Source of the DNA: Aphidius gifuensis
Lineage: Eukaryota > Arthropoda > Insecta > Hymenoptera > Braconidae
Assembly (NCBI RefSeq): GCF_014905175.1
Contig: NC_057790.1
Span: forward strand, 18,688,469-18,752,468
Length of the DNA stretch: 64,000 bases
Direction of reading: 5' to 3'
The position numbers and the translations under genes were made by a program. The notes beneath the pieces were generated by a model. That model was given only the letters and a program-made list of their open reading frames with translations, was not told the DNA's origin and did not search any database. Shown here in pieces: positions 1 to 10,464 of the stretch (the stretch's first letter is position 1; every line of letters starts with the position of its first letter).

Positions 1-3000
1 GAATTCCATTCATGTTCAGGTTGTTGTTGTGTTTTATTATCATCAACTATGTCGTGGTAATCTTGGTCAGTATCGTTTTTACTAATGTAAGCTGGTTTTA
101 ATCTTTGTATAGATATGTTTTTATGTATGCCATTCATGTTTATTTTGTAGACCAGGTTAGATTCTCGCTGGATTATTTTGAATGGACCTGTATATGGACA
201 TTCCAGTGGTGCTTTGACATTATCAGATCTCACAAACACGTGTGTACATGTATCTAGGTCTTTTAAGATGAAAATTTTGCTTTTGTTGTGGTGAGCAGTT
301 GGTGATGGCTTTAGTCCTCTCATGATTTCTCTGTGTTTTTCCAGGAAGAATTGTGGATTAATTTGACAAAATGTTGTGGATAAAAAATTCACCTGGTAGT
401 CTAAGACCAGTGCCATACACCATTTCAGCAGGTGTAGCTTGTAAGTCCTCTTTGAAGCTCATACGTAGGCCTAGCATTATAGTTGATAATATCTCAATCC
501 GGTTTTGGTGAGCACATGAGTGCAGCTTAAAAGTTCTGTGCCATCTTTCCACTAATCCATTAGATTGAGGATGATATATGTTGTTCTTTCTTTCTAGAGC
601 ACCAATGAATTTGGCTAGTGCTTGGAACAGTGCAGATTCAAATTGAGTACCTTGATCGGACTTGGAGTACCAAATTGTGTTATCCAGCTGTCGAAAAGTG
701 CTGTTGTGATATGTCAGCTGTTATTCCTTTAAGTTCACTGCCAGAGGCCACTTGTGAATCTATCAATAATTGTAAGGCAGTATTTAGTCTTTGACGTTTG
801 TAATCATTGATTATATGTATATGGCTAAAATCGTCTGCCTCCGAAGTGTGGAGGTTTGTTGTGTCTCTGTACTTTAGCTTTGAAGACACTTGATCTACAT
901 TCTTTGCCCATTTTATTGTATCTTTGTTCAACTATTAACACACAAATTTTTTTATACCTGTTTTAGCTGTGTTCCGATGCTAGGATGTGATGTATCACCT
1001 GGAATGCTATTCTTACGTAGTGTTTTCTGGTAGATACGGTCTCTTAACAACCTGTTTGATATGCTCAAATACAGCTTTGAAGTTTTCGATTGACAGTTCA
1101 TGAAGTTTTAATGACGTCGAGCCTGATTATATCCCAAAGTTCAACATTTTGTTTTGTTTTCGTGTATTGTTTGTGTCCAGTTGAGTTGGCATTGATATTG
1201 TGTTTTGCGTTACAGAGCCAGCTACTACATTGTCCTCTCCTTCTACATGGACTTGTCTGCTGTGAATTGAGATATATAATCTCTGTCGCTATCTGTCGTT
1301 CAGATGCTTTTTCTAGTTTTTGTTAAACATGTGGATAGAGGTTTGTGATCAGTCCTGATGTGAACTGATCGACAGTTCTGGTAAGTTTGAAGTGTTTTTG
1401 CTAGAAAATATTGCTAAAAGCTCTCTACATACGTGCTATAATTTTTCAGCCCACTCTATTTCTTGAAAACCAATTGGAACCCAGTTATTATTGTCATCTC
1501 GCTGTTCTAGTGAAGAACCAATAGTGGTGGATGCACAGTATTTAATGAATGATCTGTATGATGCTGATGGAAAAGCTAATTGAGCGTGTGTTAGCTAGAC
1601 AATGTTCATCCTCTAAAAGCTTGCTCTGAATAACATCATTCCCAATTATTTTTCCTCTGTCATTAAAATAGATGGCGCTGAGGTAAAAGCAATACTCTGC
1701 GGTACAGTAACTGCATTTCCGTAGTAGTTTAACACCCGGGAATCTCCTGACTCCATGATGTTCTGGGGCTTTGATAACTAGAATTATTTTAATGTTGTCT
1801 GTCATTGGTGTGAATCCATTTGGTTGATGGTGAAGAAATTTAATGGTTTTTTACCAAATTGACATTTATTTATGTTGATTGTGAGAGAGTGATGTTTTAA
1901 TCTTTAAATACTTCTTCCAGGTGATTTGTGTTTCTTCTGGAGTCGATATGCTAATAATAGTCGTCGATATAAATAACATATGTAGATCTCTGAAGACCGA
2001 GCTACAATTTCTGGAACGTCTGGCATGCGTTACGAAGACCAAAATGGCATCTACAACATACTCGAAGAGTCCCCATGGTGTTATTGCTGTTTTCTTATAT
2101 CTCTGGATCCATTGGTATCTGGTGATAAGCTTTAGCAGATCCAGTGATGAAAATATCATTTTTATGTATAGGAAACAGGTCTTGTATCAGGGTGGTGGAT
2201 ATCGGTTTTATAGCATTCAATTTTTCGTAATCAAATGGCACAGAGTCTCCATTCACCTGGTCTTTTCGTGCGCAAATGAATGAAGGACGGCATATGGACC
2301 CTGCTTGATATTTCGTATTTTGTAGTTCAGAAGTTTTTTATTTGATTCTTGCTTGCAACTGCTTGCTTTTCTCTCCTACCAACTTCTACAACGTCTTAAC
2401 TTGTTGTATCATATAATTTGTTATTATTTCTGTGGAACAACCAGACTTGTTAATGTTTGGTTTATTGATACTTAGTATACAATGTATTGTTGAAGCAGAT
2501 TGGAATATGGTGTTGTAGTAGAACTTAACTGTTGAGATGTTGAAGTTGTTCGTGGTGAGTATTTGACCTTTTGTTGTCAATTTGGTTGTTGAATCAATTA
2601 GTTGCTTGTTTTCAGGTCTATAAAAAGCCCAAAATGAGTAAGAAAATCAGCTCCAATGATGGCTGATTGTACATCGGCGATTATAAATGACCATAGAAAT
2701 TTCGTCAAATAATGATTTTAAAGTCTTTGATCCATATGTATGAATGATGGAACGGTGCAGCATATAAATTTAAATCAGATTTTACCTTGTTCTTAAAAGT
2801 TGCAAGCAGGTATAATGGACACAATGGATCCAGAGTCCAGAATTTTTGTTGTAATGTGTTGTAAAGACGTGTAGACGTAATTCTTGGTATGTATGAATTT
2901 TAAATGCAGCTTTGTTACTGTCACCAACTGTTCCAATTAGTGTGGCAGGTTTTAATTTCCCCTGTCCCTTGTGATACAAATGTACAAGGTGGAGTACAAC

Positions 3001-3272
3001 GTCTTGCTTTGTCACCAAATTGATTATGATAAAAGCAAGAGAGCTGTCTTTGTAGAGTTATTTTCATTCTTTGATCTTGATCTTGATCTTGGTCTAGACT
3101 GATAGTTATTTCTTTGTACTTTTAACTCTTTAATTTCTTTCATACAATCAAGTAACATTTGTTGCAGGTCTTCTATTTTTTTTCCATACGAAGCTGTGTA
3201 GTGATGGTGTGGTGTCTTTCTGATTACATGCTGTAGCCATGCATTGAATGAGTTTCTAGTGGCTTCCATCAC
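1..3272 (-). pseudogene. Broken pol region (protease, RT, RNase H, integrase)
   Basis: At 2782-3018 lies a protease-zone remnant. At 1866-2159 lies a reverse-transcriptase core with a FSSLDLLK segment, a TPWGLFEY segment and a frameshifted YIDD. At 1542-1805 there is RNase H-like sequence with an AIYFNDRGK stretch. At 358-931 there are integrase fragments with MERWHRT and a TPAEMVYG motif. At 1-300 the integrase C-terminus (PYTGPFKIIQRE, GPY/F-type) stays open to the window edge. Multiple frame changes and stops show that it is inactive. Confidence 0.8.
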
Positions 3273-3466
3273 CTATCTAGCTACTTCAGCCATAGCATTT
3301 AGTGTCAAGTTTGATGATGCTACCAACAAGGGTTTAACTTGATTTGGCATCCTGTTCTGTACAAAGTTGGTGGAGCATGTCCTCTGTCATTGAGTCAACC
3401 AGCTCTTTTCATTTCTCTGAGAAGCTGTGTTGGTTTCTTGTCTGCTAAATCCATCTCTCTCAAAGT

Positions 3467-3964
3467 TTATGTATCTGCTTTCGGAGAGACTGAAGTTCTC
3501 TGAATAATAGCTTCTTTTATACGTCTGTATTTATCAATTACTGGTGGATTGTGTAATATATCAGTAACCTGTTGTAATGTTTCAGCGTCAAGTGCACGAA
3601 TGACTGAGTAATATTTAGTCTCGTCATTTCTAATTTTTAATGCATTAAACTCAGCTTCGACGAGTATAAACCACAACTCTGGACGATCTTTTAAAAAATT
3701 TGGTACCTGGGGTTTTGATACTGTGTTTACAAGACTCTCGTTGAGCATACTGGTAATCATGGCTTTCTGCACATCATTAAATCCAGCCATTGTCTCTTGC
3801 TGTTGTTCCATTGGATGTTCTTGATGCTGATTATGGTTATTATTATTATTCTGATTCCCACATGCACCTGATGTTGATGATGATGATGTACCACCTGGTC
3901 CTGAGAACCCAAAACCCGTGAGAAAGTCATAGTGACCTTCATTTGTCCTATTTTCCATGGTCAT
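3467..3964 (-). CDS. Gag-like ORF of the retrotransposon (165 codons)
   Basis: This ORF starts at the first ATG downstream of the primer-binding site. A low-complexity Gly/Ser/Asn/Gln N-terminal third (about residues 18-55) is followed by a conserved-looking segment with the PELWFILVEAEF motif and a DETKYYSVIRALD stretch. That pattern is seen in gag proteins of insect Ty3/gypsy elements. It terminates early, and the remaining gag continues in other frames downstream (for example 3024-3272, with an Arg/Ser-rich end). It is part of a decayed element and unlikely to be functional. Confidence 0.7.
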   Translation of the reverse strand: MTMENRTNEGHYDFLTGFGFSGPGGTSSSSTSGACGNQNNNNNHNQHQEHPMEQQQETMAGFNDVQKAMITSMLNESLVNTVSKPQVPNFLKDRPELWFILVEAEFNALKIRNDETKYYSVIRALDAETLQQVTDILHNPPVIDKYRRIKEAIIQRTSVSPKADT

Positions 3965-4036
3965 TTTGTTTCGTTTTTTTGTTTTTAAATTGTTTGTTTG
4001 TTTGAATTTAACTTTTGTTCGTATTAAATGTACCCT

Positions 4037-4056
4037 GGATCACGTCGGGGTCACCA
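4037..4056 (-). other. Primer-binding site of the LTR element
   Basis: On the minus strand the bases TGGTGACCCCGACGTGATCC follow the LTR end after a 3-base gap. A TGG-initiated, GC-rich stretch just inside an LTR is the expected tRNA primer-binding site. I did not assign the tRNA species. Confidence 0.6.
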
Positions 4057-4059
4057 ATT

Positions 4060-4496
4060 TGTGGGGTTAAACACAAATAATTTCACCAGAATATAATTTA
4101 ATACTAGAAAGTTAAATTTATTTTTTATTTTACAAAATAATGTTGCTCGTTATACGAGCGAAGCAAGACTAAATATTTTTATTTTAAATTTTCTTTTTTT
4201 TTTTATTTTATTTTAATTTTCTTTTCTTTTGTGAAAATTAAAATATTGATTTATTTTTATAATAAATATTTTATTTAGAATTTTATATTTATTATGTTGA
4301 GTAAATGTAAACAAAAGATTTTATACAAAGAAAAAGGTAGATAGTAAATTTTGTAATAGAAAAATATGATAGAAAAAATATTCTAGAAAAATAATGAAAA
4401 AATAAATTGAGAGAAAAATTAAATTTTAAATTTTAAATTTTAAATAAATGCTTTATGACACTGTAAGTGCCTTGTGCAATTTAAGTGTGTTTTACA
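4060..4496 (-). repeat. Putative LTR of the retrotransposon
   Basis: The plus strand begins TGTGGGGTTAAACAC at 4060 and ends GTGTGTTTTACA at 4496, giving TG..CA termini directly outside the primer-binding site. The interior is AT-rich. The outer boundary is a guess from the termini, because the partner LTR lies outside the window and no target-site duplication could be verified. Confidence 0.5.
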
Positions 4497-5181
4497 TACT
4501 CAAAAAAATAGATTATTTATTTGCGCATGCGTCGCTATCATGGACCGCCATAAACTCAAAAAATACCTCTTTTCTTGTTCTACAACCCTGATAAAACAGC
4601 CCTCCTCTATCTATGATATTTCATTGTGTTATCTCTATAGTTCTTGAAAAAAACAATAGATGGCGCTGAACTTGTTAACTCAAAAAATACCTCTTTTCTT
4701 GTTTTACAACCCTGATGAAACAGCCCTCCTCTATCTATGATATTTCATTGTGTTATCTCTATAGTTCTTGAAAAAAACAATAGATGGCGCTGAACTTGTT
4801 AACTCAAAAAATACCTCTTTTCTTGTTCTACAACCCTGATAAAACAGCCCTCCTCTATCTACGATATTTCAATGTGTTACCATATAGTTCTAAAGAAAAA
4901 CAATAGATGGCGCTTCGTAGTGTGGCACAAAAAATACCTCTTTTTCTGTTCTATAACCCTGATAAAACAGCCTTTTTCTATCTATGATATTTCAATGTTT
5001 TTACTATATAGTCCCAAGAAAATACGATAGATGGCGCTTCGTAGTGTGGCACAAAAAATACCTCTTTTTCTGTTCTATAACCCTGATAAAACAGCCCTCT
5101 TCTATCTATGATATTTCAACATGTTTACCTATTATAGTTCCCAAAAAAAACACTAGATGGCGCTGATTTCTCAAAAATATC

Positions 5182-5306
5182 AAATACCTCTTTGCTCATT
5201 CTATGTTTCTGATACTCGAAAATTTTTTTTTCTAATAAATTTCAAAAAATTTATAGAAAAAAAAATTTTCGAGTATCAGGAACATAGAATGAGTGAGGAG
5301 GTATTT
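5182..5306. repeat. Hairpin element A (long inverted repeat)
   Basis: The left arm, starting AAATACCTCTTTGCTCATTC, is repeated almost exactly in reverse complement at the right end (..GAGGAGGTATTT). Arms are about 50 bp around an AT-rich centre. The arm outer half resembles the start of the satellite monomer. Confidence 0.9.
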
Positions 5307-5317
5307 TCAAAAATATC

Positions 5318-5442
5318 AAATACCTCTTTGCTCGTTCTATGTTCCTGATACTCGAAAAAATTTTTTTCCACAAATTTTTTGAAATTTGATAGAAAAAAAA
5401 ATTTTCGAGTATCAGGAACATAGAACTACCAAGGAGGTATTT
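5318..5442. repeat. Hairpin element B
   Basis: This is a second ~125 bp inverted repeat of the same family, 11 bp after hairpin A. It starts AAATACCTCTTTGCTCGTTC and ends AAGGAGGTATTT, with poly-A/T at the loop junctions. Confidence 0.9.
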
Positions 5443-7366
5443 CCGAAAATAAAAATCTTATAGTTTCTAAGAAAAATAATAGTTGGCGCTGAACTTGTTA
5501 ACTTAAAAAATACCTCTTTTCCTGTTCTATAACCCTGATAAAACAGCCCTCTTCTATCTATGATATTTCATTGTGTTATCTCTATAGTTCTTGAAAAAAA
5601 CAATAGATGGCGCTGAACTTGTTAACTCAAAAAATACCTCTTTTCTTGTTCTACAACCCTGATAAAACAGCCCTCCTCTATCTATGATATTTCATTGTGT
5701 TATCTCTATAGTTCTTGAAAAAAACAATAGATGGCGCTGAACTTGTTAACTCAAAAAATACCTCTTTTCTTGTTCTACAACCCTGATAAAACAGCTTTCG
5801 TCTATCTACGATATTTCATTGTGTTATCTCTATAGTTCTTGAAAAAAACAATAGATGGCGCTGAACTTGTTAACTCAAAAAATACCTCTTTTCTTGTTCT
5901 ACAACCCTGATAAAACAGCCCTCCTCTATCTATGATATTTCATTGTGTTATCTCTATAGTTCTTGAAAAAACAATAGATGGCGCTGAACTTGTTAACTCA
6001 AAAAATACCTCTTTTTCTGTTCTATAACCCTGATAAAACAGCCTTTTTCTATCTATGATATTTCATTGTGTTATCATTATAGTTCCTGAAAAAAACAATA
6101 GTTGGCGCTGAACTTGTTAACTTAAAAAATACCTCTTTTCCTGTTCTACAACCCTGATAAAACAGCCCTCCTCTATCTATGATATTTCATTGTGTTATCT
6201 CTATAGTTCCTGAAAAAAACAATAGATGGCGCTGAACTTGTTAACTCAAAAAATACCTCTTTTCTTGTTCTACAACCCTGATAAAACAGCTTTCGTCTAT
6301 CTACGATATTTCATTGTGTTATCTCTATAGTTCCTGAAAAAAACAATAGATGGCGCTGAACTTGTTAACTCAAAAAATACCTCTTTTCTTGTTCTACAAC
6401 CCTGATAAAACAGCCCTCCTCTATCTATGATATTTCATTGTGTTATCTCTATAGTTCCTGAAAAAAACAATAGATGGCGCTGAACTAGTTAACTCAAAAA
6501 ATACCTCTTTTTTTGTTCTACAACCCTGATAAAACAGCCCTCCTCTATCTATGATATTTCATTGTGTTATCTCTATAGTTCTTGAAAAAACAATAGATGG
6601 CGCTGAACTTGTTAACTCAAAAAATACCTCTTTTCCTGTTCTATAACCCTGATAAAACAGCCTTCTTCTATCTATGATATTTCATTGTGATATCTCTATA
6701 GTTCTTGAAAAAAACAATAGATGGCGCTGAACTTGTTAACTTAAAAAATACCTCTTTTCCTGTTCTATAACCCTGATAAAACAGCCCTCTTCTATCTATG
6801 ATATTTCATTGTGTTATCTCTATAGTTCTTGAAAAAAACAATAGATGGCGCTGAACTTGTTAACTCAAAAAATACCTCTTTTCTTGTTCTACAACCCTGA
6901 TAAAACAGCTTTCGTCTATCTATGATATTTCATTGTGTTATCTCTATAGTTCCTGAAAAAAACAATAGATGGCGCTGAACTAGTTAACTCAAAAAATACC
7001 TCTATTCTTGTTCTACAACCCTGATAAAACAGCCCTCCTCTATCTACGATATTTCAATGTGTTACTATATAGTTCTAAAGAAAAACAATAGATGGCGCTT
7101 TGTAGTGTGGCACAAAAAATACCTCTTTTTCTGTTCTATAACCCTGATAAAACAGCCTTTTTCTATCTATGATATTTTAATGTTTTTACTATATAGTCCT
7201 AAGAAAATACGATAGATGGCGCTTCGTAGTGTGGCACAAAAAATACCTCTTTTTCTGTTCTATAACCCTGATAAAACAGCCCTCTTCTATCTATGATATT
7301 TCAACATGTTTACCTATTATAGTTTTCAAAAAAAACACTAGATGGCGCTGATTTCTCAAAAATATC

Positions 7367-7491
7367 AAATACCTCTTTGCTCATTCTATGTTCCTGATAC
7401 TCGAAAATTTTTTTTTCTATAAATTTTTTGAAATTTGATAGAAAAAAAAATTTTAGAGTATCAGGAACATAGAATAAGCAAGGAGGTATTT
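7367..7491. repeat. Hairpin element C
   Basis: Counterpart of hairpin A exactly 2,185 bp downstream, preceded by the same CACTAGATGGCGCTGATTTC context. Arms are about 50 bp. Confidence 0.9.
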
Positions 7492-7502
7492 CCGAAAATA
7501 TC

Positions 7503-7627
7503 AAATACCTCTTTGCTCATTCTATATTCCTGATACTCTAAAATTTTTTTTTCTACAACTTTTTTGAAATTTATAAGAAAAAAAAATTTTCAAGTATCAG
7601 GAACATAGAATGAGCAAGGAAGTATTT
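7503..7627. repeat. Hairpin element D
   Basis: Counterpart of hairpin B, 11 bp after C, with arms of about 50 bp. After it, to about 7800, the sequence decays into similar but degenerate inverted-repeat debris (for example TCTATATTCATTAGG followed by AATATAGAATGC). Confidence 0.85.
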
Positions 7628-7881
7628 CCTAAAAAATTTTTTTTTTTTAAATTTCAAAATATTCGTGGCATACCTATAAAATTTTTTTTTTAAATATATT
7701 AGGATAACAGAAATTCGAAGACGTATTCTTTGAAGATTTTACTCATTGTTTCTATATTCATTAGGAATATAGAATGCTATAGGAGGTACTATTTAATTTT
7801 TTAAAATAATTAGGAAAACATATTTCTTATTACCAAAAATAGTTTATTAATATTCTCAACGGATGATTAAATTTTTTACAG

Positions 7882-8530
7882 ATTCGAAATCAAATATTCA
7901 AAGTTAATAGTACAAGTTCTGAAGAAGCAACACATGATGAAGCTGTATAAATAATAGTATCAAAGACAAATATTACAATGAGTCAGTAATAAGATATTGG
8001 TAAGGTACCACGTCTATGTACTAGAAGTCGTTTAGTTGTTGTATCTAGCTCAAGATATTAAGATCATGAACCTTAATCTGTTTCCAAATCACCATCAAAT
8101 CATCTTCCAAATTCTTCGTAAGTTAATCAATATTCATTATTATCGTTTTTTATTTAATAATAAATGTTTATATATTCATGAAAATTAGTAATACAAATGA
8201 TAGCAGACAGAAGTCTTAATTCTGTATCATTAGCAACAGCTGCAATGGTTGAAGAAAAAGCTCGTGTTGTATCTGCTAGAATTGAACGAGCAGCATTAAC
8301 ACAATTACTTGGTGATTATAGAACACAAAGATTGACCATGGAAGATCACGTATAAATAAATAACAATCAAAATGTAAATTTGTTTAAAAATAACGATAAA
8401 ATTTTTTTATTTTTAAAATAAACTTCCCTTAAAACTTTTAATGAAGATAATGATTGTACTTATTGTATTCGAACAACTCCTGAGTTTGATAATGAAGATT
8501 ACGTGAAAAAATCATGAAATATTTATTCCG
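7882..8530 (+). pseudogene. Degenerate multi-exon coding remnant (unidentified)
   Basis: A good acceptor (TTTTTTACAG, ending 7881) opens a coding-like stretch that ends at a GTAAGT donor near 8118. It is interrupted by several stops (TAA at about 7948, 7987 and 7990, and more later). A second block at 8198-8356 has 52 open codons, including a segment ARIERAALTQLLGDYR. A third block at about 8440-8517 encodes an acidic stretch. The middle block faintly recalls harmonin-homology-domain helices of whirlin-type proteins, but I am not confident. Interrupted frames with intact-looking splice sites suggest a dead gene fragment. Confidence 0.35.
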
Positions 8531-8610
8531 GTGATTGTCTAATAAAATTCTTTTTCTCCTGGTCAAATGAGATTAATGAAATAATATTTGAATGTTAAAT
8601 GACATACTAG

Positions 8611-9588
8611 TTAACACATTTCATGTAGAGGTCCAAAGAGATGAACAGCAGCACAATTTTCATCAGGATTGCCAAGAAATTGTGCGTAGAGTTCTTGGTA
8701 ACGTGATAATGTCAAGCCTCCTCGTTTTCTATCATCATCCTGGAAAAAAAAAATTATATCCATCATTAAAGTAGATTTTTTTTAAACCAGTTTTAATTAA
8801 AATAAACTAATTCGTTTTTATGAATTCTTACTGTCAATAAATTTTGATATGATTCATTAAGAACATCAATGCTATCAACAGGAATTCTAGTTACACAATT
8901 ATAACGAAATTCATCAGCAGCAATAACTCCATCATCTTGATAAAAATAAATAAATATATTTTTAAATATTAAAAATAGTTTTTTTCGTAACACACAAATC
9001 AAATTAATATTAACATATAAACTTACCGTTAATGTCAACTAATTTAAAATGACTATCAATAAACATTTTCATTGATTGTGGAAAATCTCTATATGTTCTA
9101 CCTAGACAACTTTTTTGTACTGCTGCTTTGAATTCTTCAACTGTAACAACTCCATCCTTAAAATAAAAAAAAATAAAATTAATAATTATTAGTAGTTATC
9201 AATAATAAATATATAATTTAATGAACCTTATTAAAATCAGCAAGTTCAGCAATTTCTTCCCACAGTGATAGCATAATATGAAGATTTTCTTGATAACGAT
9301 TGCAATTAAAATCACCTTTACCCTCAATCAGTGTCATTTTTAATGCCATACATTCAAAATCATGTTGTTCAAGTACACCATTATTATCAATATCTGTTTA
9401 ATATTTAAAACATCAATAAAATTCAACAAATTTCATATTAATATTATAGAAACAATTCACAAAGAATTTTTTTGTTTATTAAATTTTAATGAAATGAGTC
9501 ACTTAATTTATTGCGGAAGTTTTAAATATTACAAACCATATAAAAATCTGACAATAAAACTGACACGATTGTCCCAGCTGTATGCCAT
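8611..9588 (-). CDS. Scp: Sarcoplasmic calcium-binding protein, 193 aa
   Basis: EF-hand Ca2+ buffer of invertebrate muscle and neurons. Coding exons on the minus strand are 9588-9537, 9393-9227, 9156-9027, 8935-8832 and 8739-8611. They total 582 nt, exactly 194 codons with the stop. The protein begins MAYSWDNRV, as in arthropod SCPs. Three Ca2+ loops are visible: DIDNNGVLEQHDFE (about residues 18-31), DFNKDGVVTVEEF (about 72-84) and DINDDGVIAADEF (about 116-128). The tail NPDENCAAVHLFGPL is the family signature end. Length matches the usual 190-195 aa. Several donors are non-optimal (GTTTGT, GTTCAT) but keep phase. The 5' side shares an intergenic region with the RecQ5 3' end. Confidence 0.95.
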
Positions 9589-10464
9589 GTTAAATTAAAA
9601 AAATAATAAAAACCAAAATAAAGATGATGACCTGAATCACGAAAATATAATAATTATTTACAGAAATTAATTTGATAATTATTGCAAAAATTTCTTGTAA
9701 TGAAATAAGAGACACAAAACGCTTAAGATATATTAGCTGATGTGTACTGAGCTTAAAGCAATTTAGGAGTGATCTAAGTTTAGATATTTAGATGTAAAAA
9801 ATAGTAGTGGTACGGAAGACAAAAGTTTTTCCCACTCTTAAAACTTGAAACAAATTTTAGAAGTCATGTATCGAGACATTGATATATAAACCAGTACATT
9901 TATGTTAAATTTATTTTAAATAAATAAAACAAAATAATACTTTTGTGGCAATATAATACTTAAATAAAATATAATAAATTATCATCAAATAATCATTGCC
10001 AATTATTTAACTATTAATTGAATAAAAAACCTCGAAATGTCAAGTAAATTTTGTTATTTTAAATTCCAATGGAGGTCGAATTTTACATGATCATGGTCGT
10101 CTAGAATGTTATTTATTTTTTATTTTACATTTATTCAATTGCTCTTGTTGTTCTTCATTATTCTTCTTCCTGACTTTAAACTCAATTTAACAATCGGTGT
10201 CAGAACAAGCACTTATTTTTGTTACTCTAAATTGCAAGATCTCATTTACATTTATATTTTAATGTTTATTTTTATTTGTATTGTTTATTAATTGATATTT
10301 ACAAAATTAATATGTCACGATTGATTTTATGTATAAGAAAATAATTATAAGTTTTTATTTTTTGTAATTTTTTAAACAAAAAAAAAAAAAACAAATTAAA
10401 AAACTTGTAAAATTTATTAAATATTTTTTTCGGTTTTTTTCTTTTTTTCATGGAAAAATAAAAC
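9589..10464. other. Intergenic: Scp upstream region and RecQ5 3' flank
   Basis: AT-rich, with no convincing coding potential. The small plus-strand ORF at 10106-10291 encodes only a hydrophobic low-complexity string. The block should hold the Scp promoter and the RecQ5 3'UTR. I see no distinctive motifs. Confidence 0.5.

Larger units (their letters stand above)
1..4496 (-). mobile_element. Degenerate Ty3/gypsy-type LTR retrotransposon, truncated by window edge
   Basis: Reading the minus strand from 4496 down to 1 gives, in order, a putative LTR, a primer-binding site, a gag-like ORF, protease remnants, reverse transcriptase, RNase H debris and integrase. The gene order (protease, RT, RNase H, integrase) and a YIDD-type RT signature support an LTR element, more likely Ty3/gypsy than Copia. 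BEL/Pao shares the order and is not strictly excluded. The coding region is broken into several frames by stops and frameshifts, so this copy is dead. The second LTR would lie left of position 1. The element abuts the satellite array. Confidence 0.85.
4553..7640. repeat. Satellite array, ~124 bp monomer, with embedded hairpin elements
   Basis: About 21 copies of a 123-124 bp unit are arranged head to tail. Each unit begins with AAAAAATACCTCTTTTC, includes CCCTGATAAAACAGC and a TATCTATGATATTTCA block, and ends with ACAATAGATGGCGCTGAAC. Spacings measured between successive AGATGGCGCT sites are 123-124 bp in the clean part. Units near 4906, 5033, 7090 and 7216 form a divergent subtype ending GCGCTTCGTAGTGTGG. 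Two pairs of hairpins (5182-5442 and 7367-7627) interrupt the array. Confidence 0.95.

Noticed and set aside
1668..1682. AATAGATGGCGCTGAGG-like string inside the retrotransposon, matching the satellite's motif
   Set aside because: It lies in the RNase H-like coding remnant, encoding AIYFND on the minus strand, with no satellite sequence around it. Coincidence is the simpler reading.
4553..7640. CRISPR-like array
   Set aside because: Direct repeats are contiguous ~124 bp satellite units with no unique spacers, and the genome is eukaryotic.
8592..8774. 60-codon plus-strand ORF
   Set aside because: Antisense to the last Scp exon.
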